This document shows, piece by piece, positions 59,465 to 64,000 of a DNA stretch of 64,000 bases. The position numbers were made by a program, and so were the translations under genes. Numbering within the stretch: position 1 is the first letter of the stretch; each line of letters begins with the position of its first letter. The stretch lies in contig JAFGSI010000039.1 of assembly GCA_016934715.1 (NCBI GenBank), positions 62,001-126,000 of the forward strand, read 5' to 3'. The notes beneath the pieces are model-generated. The model was not told the DNA's origin. It was given only the letters and a program-made list of their open reading frames with translations, and did not search any database. Source of the stretch: Anaerolineales bacterium (GTDB taxonomy: Bacteria; Chloroflexota; Anaerolineae; Anaerolineales; Villigracilaceae).

Positions 59465-61729
59465 TCAGTGGATCAGGCTGTCGGCTTCCGCCCGCTGGAA
59501 ATGGGCCCGATAGGCTTCCGTCTCGGCCAGCAGGGATTCGATCTCCATCCAAAGTTGGGCTGCGCCGGCCGGATCCTGCATGACCGTTCCTGTCTCAAGT
59601 ACGAGGGTTCCCGCATCTTCCTCGATGACCTTGATCTTGCCGCGCGCGACCATCCAGGTGATGGCTTTGCGGACGAGGGTCTCTCGCTGGGCGGTGGCCG
59701 CAGCCAGTTCGCTGTAGGAGGTCTTCCCGCCGCGTTGGTGAAGGACGTACTTCAACAGACCGACCAGGCGATCGAGGAAGCCTTCCTGTGATTCAACGGT
59801 TGCTGCCGGGCGGAACAGATCAACGGTCTGTGGTCTTACCTTTTCCAGCACTGCCTGCAGGACTTCCGGTCCGGGCGGCGTGGTCCAGATGGCCAGTCGG
59901 GCTGAGCGGCCCAGGCTGTTGCGGTCAAGCCCGCCAACAGCCTCTCGCTGCTCGCCTTCCGACCAGACGAGTGTCTCGGGGGACAGCGATCTCAGGATCC
60001 GGAGTTGGTCCCCTGCCTGACGATGGTCCTCGACACGAATGGCTGGCGGTTGGATTTCAATTACCTCGCCCTCGCGGCGGCGACAAGCGATAAAGGTCAT
60101 CTGCGCCTGCCGGGCCCCGCGCCAGTCGCTGATGCGAACGCTGAAGGCCAGGTCGAAGTGCCCCTCCGGGAGGTCCTGGTCGGAGCTGTCCCACCATAGC
60201 ACGGTCTGGGTGTTCGCGGTTCCGTCGACGACGGTCAATTTGCGGTGCTCGTGATTTCTGCCGATCTCGGTGACGCTCTCCAGCCGCAGGTCTCTCGCCG
60301 CCAGGACCAGTTTCTCGTTGCCCGGGCCGAAGGGCGCCAGGGTATCAATGCGCCTGGCCAGGTCGAGGGTCACTTCGGACAGGCCTACCCAACCGTCGAT
60401 CTGCAGAACGGGCTCGGCCGCAATGCCTGCGAGCATCTTCTCCACGGTCTGGCCCAGACGCCTGCGGAACTCGGGTAGATTTTGTGGGTCCAGGGCCAAC
60501 CCGGCGGCCATTGGATGCCCGCCGAAGGTGAGCAACAGGTCTTTCTGGATGGCGATGGCGGTGGTGATGTTCAGTCCCTGGATCGAGCGTGCTGAGCCGC
60601 GCGCCGCTTCTCCGGGCGGGGTGAAGAAGAGGATCGCCGGTTTGTGGTAGCGTTCGACCAGCCGGCTGGCGACGATCCCGACGACCCCGCCCGGCCAGGT
60701 CGGGTGGCCGAGGACGATCACCGGGGTGGTCAGCAGGTCGGGGTTGGCGCGCAGCTGGGCCTCCGCCGCCTGGGTGACCTGGCTGCAGAGCAACTGCCGC
60801 TGGGCGTTGTAGTTCTCCAGCTGGGCTGCCAGCAGGCGGGCCCGTTCCGGGTTGGCCGTGGTCAGCAGCTCGACGGCGGGATTGGCATCCCCCAGGCGGC
60901 CCAGGGCGTTCAACCGCGGTCCGAATACAAAGCCGATGTGTTCCTCGTTTAGGTTGGCTGGAGCCAGTTCGGCCAGGTCCATCATTGCCTTCAGGCCCAG
61001 CCGCCCGGTCTTCCGCAAGGTAACCAACCCCTGCTGGACCAGGTAGCGGGAGTCGCCACGCAGCCGGGCCAGGTCGGCGACCAGCCCCAGGGCTGTCAAA
61101 TCGAGCAGGATGGCGGAATCCTGACCCGCCAGCAAGGATTCGGCCAGCTTGTAGGCCACCCCCGAACCGGACAGGTCGACCAGGGGATGGGCGTCTGGGA
61201 GCAGTTTCGGGTTGACGATCGCCGTTGCCGCCGGCAGGCGTGGAGGCAGGTCGTGGTGATCGGTGATGATGACATCCACACCGTGGGCCCGGGCGCGGGC
61301 TACCGCATCAAAGGCGCTGATGCCTGTGTCACAGGTCAGGATCAGGCGGGCGCCGGCCGCGATGACTTCCTCCAGCCGCTCGACCCGGATGCCGTGGCTC
61401 TCGGTCGAACGGACCGGGATGTGATAGAGGACGTTCGCCTGCAGACCGCGCAGAGTCTCGACCAGGATAGCGGTGGCGGTCTGCCCGTCGACATCGAAGT
61501 CGCCCCAGACGCAGATCTGCTCGCCGCGGTGGACCGCTTCCCAGATCCGCCCGGCGGCTGACTCCAGACCGGGCAACTCGCCGGGTGGAGTGGGAACGTA
61601 GGCCTCTGGATCCAGGAAAGCGCGCCTTGCCTCCGGTGTGGTCACCCCGCGCCGGGCGAGCGTCTGCCCGATGAGCGGGTGCAGGTCCGGGAATGGGGAG
61701 CAGGTGGCTGCAGGTTCGATCCAGCGCAT
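59465..61729 (-). CDS. recJ: RecJ single-strand-specific 5'-3' exonuclease
   Basis: 754 residues. DHH phosphoesterase with DHHA1: WGDFDVDGQTATAILVETLRG (motif I), DCDTGISAFDAVARARAHGVDVIITDHHDLP (motif III DHH), and LDLTALGLVADLARLRGDSR (motif IV). An OB fold follows, and a C-terminal extension past residue 560 with a basic and acidic mix. The ATG at 61729 has AAGGGA upstream; the longer frame overlaps the nuclease gene and is not real. RecJ degrades single strands in mismatch and recombination repair. It is 11 bases after the RecB-type nuclease gene, and the two are probably co-transcribed. The C-terminal part is long compared with E. coli RecJ and unmatched. Confidence 0.93.
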   Translation of the reverse strand: MRWIEPAATCSPFPDLHPLIGQTLARRGVTTPEARRAFLDPEAYVPTPPGELPGLESAAGRIWEAVHRGEQICVWGDFDVDGQTATAILVETLRGLQANVLYHIPVRSTESHGIRVERLEEVIAAGARLILTCDTGISAFDAVARARAHGVDVIITDHHDLPPRLPAATAIVNPKLLPDAHPLVDLSGSGVAYKLAESLLAGQDSAILLDLTALGLVADLARLRGDSRYLVQQGLVTLRKTGRLGLKAMMDLAELAPANLNEEHIGFVFGPRLNALGRLGDANPAVELLTTANPERARLLAAQLENYNAQRQLLCSQVTQAAEAQLRANPDLLTTPVIVLGHPTWPGGVVGIVASRLVERYHKPAILFFTPPGEAARGSARSIQGLNITTAIAIQKDLLLTFGGHPMAAGLALDPQNLPEFRRRLGQTVEKMLAGIAAEPVLQIDGWVGLSEVTLDLARRIDTLAPFGPGNEKLVLAARDLRLESVTEIGRNHEHRKLTVVDGTANTQTVLWWDSSDQDLPEGHFDLAFSVRISDWRGARQAQMTFIACRRREGEVIEIQPPAIRVEDHRQAGDQLRILRSLSPETLVWSEGEQREAVGGLDRNSLGRSARLAIWTTPPGPEVLQAVLEKVRPQTVDLFRPAATVESQEGFLDRLVGLLKYVLHQRGGKTSYSELAAATAQRETLVRKAITWMVARGKIKVIEEDAGTLVLETGTVMQDPAGAAQLWMEIESLLAETEAYRAHFQRAEADSLIH

Positions 61730-61740
61730 GGTTTCCCTTC

Positions 61741-62565
61741 TCAGAAAGCGATCTCCTGGACCTGCTCGAAGTCGAAATCGTATTCTTGTAATTCGGCTTC
61801 GAGGTTGTCCCCCTGGCCGGCTGCCGCCCCACGTTCGCAGTAGGAACGGTAAGTACAGTAGGCACACCGGGTGGTCTCATCCGTCATCGGAAAGTCCATG
61901 CGGGTGGTGCTGATCTCGATGACAAGTTGTTTAACCGCTTCCAGGTCGCGCTGGTACTGGGCAACGGTGTAGGGGAAGCGGGCCGGTCTGGTGGGGAAGT
62001 CGGCATACCAGTAGATCATCTCGACCTGTTCGGGGGCGAGAGGAATCCCTCCGTTGAGGTGGGCTCCGGCCATGACGAGCAGCAGGCGGTAGACGCGTGT
62101 TTGCCAGCGTACGGCCATCCATTCGTCGCGCGGCCGTTTGTGGTACGTCTTCCAGTCGAAGATAAGCGCCTTCTCCCCGGTTTGGATGGCGGCCAGGTCG
62201 TATTTCGCCAGCAGGCGGTGGCCAGCGACCGGGGCGGAGAGGCTGAGTTCAGCGTATTGCGCATAGCCGGTTATCCCGAAATCATCCCCAAGATAGTTCT
62301 CCCACCAGCGCGAGAGGTTGGCGGTGGAGGCGAAACGGGCCAGTTTCTCTGCCGGTAGACCCAGGCGGTGCTGCTGAACCAACCGGTGAAAGTGTTGGCC
62401 TTCTTGCTGGCGGCGTTCGTTTTCCAGGGTCGGTTCCGATTCCACGGCCGGCCATTGCAATCGTTCGCCGTAGCGCAGCCAGAAGCGGCGCGGGCAGTCC
62501 GAATAATCCTGGAGCGAGGACTGGCTGAAGGTGAAGCTCGCGGAGATCGCTGGTAGTTCGCGCAT
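61741..62565 (-). CDS. PD-(D/E)XK nuclease with Fe-S-type cysteines (RecB/AddB/Cas4-like)
   Basis: 274 residues. RecB-family nuclease core: the conserved Asp in AKYDLAAIQTGEKALIFDWKTYHKRP (D...DxK) and a Gln/Tyr motif after it (VRWQTRVYRLLL). Cys25 (YSDCPRRFWLRY) plus the cluster CAYCTYRSYC near residue 245 suggest a 4Fe-4S staple like those of AddB and Cas4. No Cas genes are near, so CRISPR is not implied. The gene sits 11 bases before recJ and may act with it in DNA-end processing. A TAAAAT (62571-62576) ends five bases before the ATG, which suggests a leaderless start, though it overlaps the stop of the methyltransferase gene. Confidence 0.9.
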   Translation of the reverse strand: MRELPAISASFTFSQSSLQDYSDCPRRFWLRYGERLQWPAVESEPTLENERRQQEGQHFHRLVQQHRLGLPAEKLARFASTANLSRWWENYLGDDFGITGYAQYAELSLSAPVAGHRLLAKYDLAAIQTGEKALIFDWKTYHKRPRDEWMAVRWQTRVYRLLLVMAGAHLNGGIPLAPEQVEMIYWYADFPTRPARFPYTVAQYQRDLEAVKQLVIEISTTRMDFPMTDETTRCAYCTYRSYCERGAAAGQGDNLEAELQEYDFDFEQVQEIAF

Positions 62566-62573
62566 GGGTTATT

Positions 62574-63386
62574 TTACCGTGTGCCTTCCAACTGCCGCGC
62601 TATAAAAAGGCCTGAATCTTTAAAGATGTGGATTGCGCCTTGCGATTGGATTTTCCGGGTCACGAAAGCGCGGAAGGCCTCCAGGTGCGGCTCCAGGATC
62701 TCTGCGTGCATGCCGGAGCGAAGATAGGCGACCAGGGGCTCACTTTCGGTGATCTCCAGTGAATCCTCGTAGCGTCGCAATTCGACCTGGGCAAAACAGG
62801 CCTCGAGTTGGGCTGCGCCGTCCTCGAGGGTGAAGTCCAGCTCATGGTCGGATCTGCGCAGGTCACCGCTCTGGTCGAAATCGTGGACCAGCTCAGTCAG
62901 CTCCTTCAGGTGGGTTCTTCCCACGCTGGTCGCGAAGAATGTCCCGCCAGGGGCGAGCACCCGCAGTACTTCCCGGAAGGCGTGCATTTTCTCCGGGACA
63001 TAGTAGAGCATGTGATTGGCGATCACGGCGTCGAATTGGTCGTCCTCGGCAGGGATGGATCGGATGTCTGCCAGGTGGAATCGGAAGGGATGGGAAGTAC
63101 CCTTCAGGCGGGCTTTCGTCTCGGCAAGCATGCCCTTCGAAAAATCGCTGAGGGTGATCTCCCAGCCGGACGGGATACGGTCCAGGTTCTCCAGCCACAG
63201 GTCACCGCGGCCGCAGGCCAGCTCGAGGATGCGCACCTGCGGGGGCAGAGCGATCTGTTCAAAGAGCCAACGGAACCAGCCGTACGGGTTGGTACTGAAA
63301 CGGGTGTGCAGGTCGATGCGGGCGCTCAACTTGACGGCCGTCTTGTACTGGTGTTCGAGGAGAGTTTCTGTATTTTCAACAGGCAT
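62574..63386 (-). CDS. Class I SAM-dependent methyltransferase
   Basis: 270 residues. SAM motif I ILELACGRGDLWLENLDRIP near residue 52, then DFSKGMLAETKARLKG, DIRSIPAEDDQFDAVIANHMLYYVPEK (motif II and post region), and VLRVLAPGGTFFATSVGRTHLKEL. This layout is the UbiE/Methyltransf_11 type. Substrate unknown; small-molecule methylation is likely. The ATG at 63386 has AGGAAGGA nine bases upstream. The longer frame to 63572 begins in a region without coding character. It is divergent from the GntR-type regulator and is followed at its 3' end by the nuclease gene with an overlap of promoter and stop. Confidence 0.9.
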   Translation of the reverse strand: MPVENTETLLEHQYKTAVKLSARIDLHTRFSTNPYGWFRWLFEQIALPPQVRILELACGRGDLWLENLDRIPSGWEITLSDFSKGMLAETKARLKGTSHPFRFHLADIRSIPAEDDQFDAVIANHMLYYVPEKMHAFREVLRVLAPGGTFFATSVGRTHLKELTELVHDFDQSGDLRRSDHELDFTLEDGAAQLEACFAQVELRRYEDSLEITESEPLVAYLRSGMHAEILEPHLEAFRAFVTRKIQSQGAIHIFKDSGLFIARQLEGTR

Positions 63387-63700
63387 GGTGACAATCCTTC
63401 CTGTGGCTCGCGACCGAGGCACGCGACATTTCCCTTGCGGTTTTTCGTGGCGGAGGTCTGGCGAGCCTGGAAGCCGGGCCGGTGGACTCGCCTCCGCCAG
63501 GTTGTGCGGGAATGCGTTGGCGGTTGGACCCTTTTCAGCCGGTTGTTCCAAAAGGCCACCGATCCTGGACATGCTGGCGTGCAGTTGTTCTTGGGGGATG
63601 CATCCGCCATTCTCTTCGCTGGTCAGATTATACGCTTTTTCTGCTCAAGTTCGTGAAGGGACCTGACGATTGTCACTAGACTCGTGCGGAGGAGAGTCGC
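63387..63700. other. Intergenic stretch of about 310 bases with no gene seen
   Basis: Short open frames on both strands here lack ribosome-binding sites and family matches. No hairpin or repeat of note. It holds the promoter region of the divergent methyltransferase and the upstream part of the GntR-regulator promoter. Confidence 0.5.
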
Positions 63701-63730
63701 TATAATTAACTGGTCAGACCACTTACCAGT
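63701..63730 (+). promoter_or_regulatory. TATAAT and FadR-like operator of the GntR-family gene
   Basis: A perfect TATAAT (63701-63706) is followed by TGGTCAGACCA (63711-63721), a perfect palindrome close to the TGGT-N3-ACCA core read by FadR-type GntR regulators. A second arm, ACCAGT (63725-63730), pairs with ACTGGT (63709-63714). The position over the start site suggests self-repression. Confidence 0.6.
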
Positions 63731-63742
63731 ATGGAGATTCCG

Positions 63743-64000
63743 ATGGACGAATGGCAACCTGTCCCCAAACCTGCTGAACTGGCTGAGCGACGTCTGCTTG
63801 AAGGCATCCTCACCGCCCACTTCCCGGTCAACAGCAGCCTGCCGGCCGAACGCGAACTGGCTGAGCAGCTTGGCGTCACCCGGCCGACGCTGCGCGAGGC
63901 CCTCCAGCGCCTGTCGCGTGATGGCTGGATTGAGATCCGGCAGGGCAAGTCGACCCGGGTGCGCGATTACTGGCGCGAGGGCAGCCTGGGGGTCCTGGCC
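63743..64000 (+). CDS. GntR/FadR-family regulator, C-terminus beyond window
   Basis: 86 residues visible. The N-terminal winged helix of the FadR subfamily is complete: LAERRLLEGILTAHFPVNSSLPAERELAEQLGVTRPTLREALQRLSRDGWIEIRQGKSTRVRDYW. The recognition helix TRPTLREALQRLSRDG is typical of proteins that read TGGT-NNN-ACCA. The FadR/FCD-type ligand domain would lie past base 64000, so the ligand (acyl-CoA, sugar acid or other) cannot be read. The ATG at 63743 has GGAG seven bases upstream; an ATG at 63731 is also in frame. The operator-like palindrome directly upstream suggests autoregulation. Confidence 0.9.
   Translation, partial: MDEWQPVPKPAELAERRLLEGILTAHFPVNSSLPAERELAEQLGVTRPTLREALQRLSRDGWIEIRQGKSTRVRDYWREGSLGVLA

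Noticed and set aside
61741-62565. Cas4-like nuclease as a sign of CRISPR
   Set aside because: No repeats or other cas genes in the window; AddB/RecB-type nucleases share the same core.

Overview
The window is GC-rich bacterial chromosome with tightly packed, mostly single-copy genes. There are no rRNA genes, CRISPR arrays or insertion sequences. Several traits suggest a Gram-positive-like or monoderm-type, partly anaerobic environmental bacterium: lipoprotein signals, an L,D-transpeptidase, a G5/3D-domain protein, a VKOR-type disulfide protein, Roadblock and V4R signalling proteins, several apparently leaderless promoters, and a tRNA gene without encoded CCA. My best guess is Chloroflexota (Anaerolineae-like). 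This is an inference from gene content; no marker gene here proves it.

Layout. 1-9 kb: tandem YwaF-like membrane proteins, a redoxin lipoprotein, a YfcC-type carrier, an SDR, a nitroreductase, two methyltransferase/hypothetical genes, an M20 peptidase and a Mut7-C RNase-domain protein. 9-13 kb: msrQ-msrP (repair of oxidised methionine outside the cytoplasm) beside a two-component system, with a broken ccdA remnant. 13-20 kb: a 7TM-PAS sensor, an AraC/O6-methylguanine methyltransferase fusion, an NmrA-like oxidoreductase, a GbsR-type regulator, and the lctP-ppnP pair. 19.8-29.1 kb: the most unusual region. It holds a divergent 12-TM protein with heme-copper-oxidase-like histidines, a SUMF1-domain lipoprotein, a heme-o-synthase-like prenyltransferase, a hemerythrin, two pairs of paralogous small membrane proteins, a Cys-rich lipoprotein, and two convergent Crp/Fnr regulators. 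Sites resembling CRP and FNR boxes sit about 41.5 bp upstream of four predicted start sites in this cluster.

29-36 kb: gltB-gltD glutamate synthase and a tyrosine-recombinase homologue that has lost its nucleophile. 36-45 kb: a cytidine-deaminase-like gene in lower-GC DNA, an ATP-cone uridine-kinase-like protein, tRNA-Asp, an L,D-transpeptidase, a Roadblock/V4R/response-regulator/glycosyltransferase operon, then a YabE-like gene overlapping ksgA. 45-53 kb: a class V aminotransferase coupled to a membrane protein, moeA-VKOR-acidic zinc-type protein, relA/spoT, ybaK and an orphan glnQ-like ATPase. 53-64 kb: archease-rtcB (the RNA ligase carries a 499-residue intein at its metal-binding Cys), a secreted subtilase, recJ, a RecB-type nuclease, a methyltransferase and the start of a GntR/FadR regulator with an operator-like palindrome.

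How the genes work together. The 19.8-29.1 kb block reads as one regulon. Two Crp/Fnr proteins, one with a CRP-like and one with an FNR-like recognition helix, probably control a membrane redox enzyme and its accessory, assembly and gas- or oxygen-handling proteins. The best candidate for an undescribed system is this block; its substrate (NO, O2 or something else) cannot be settled from sequence alone.
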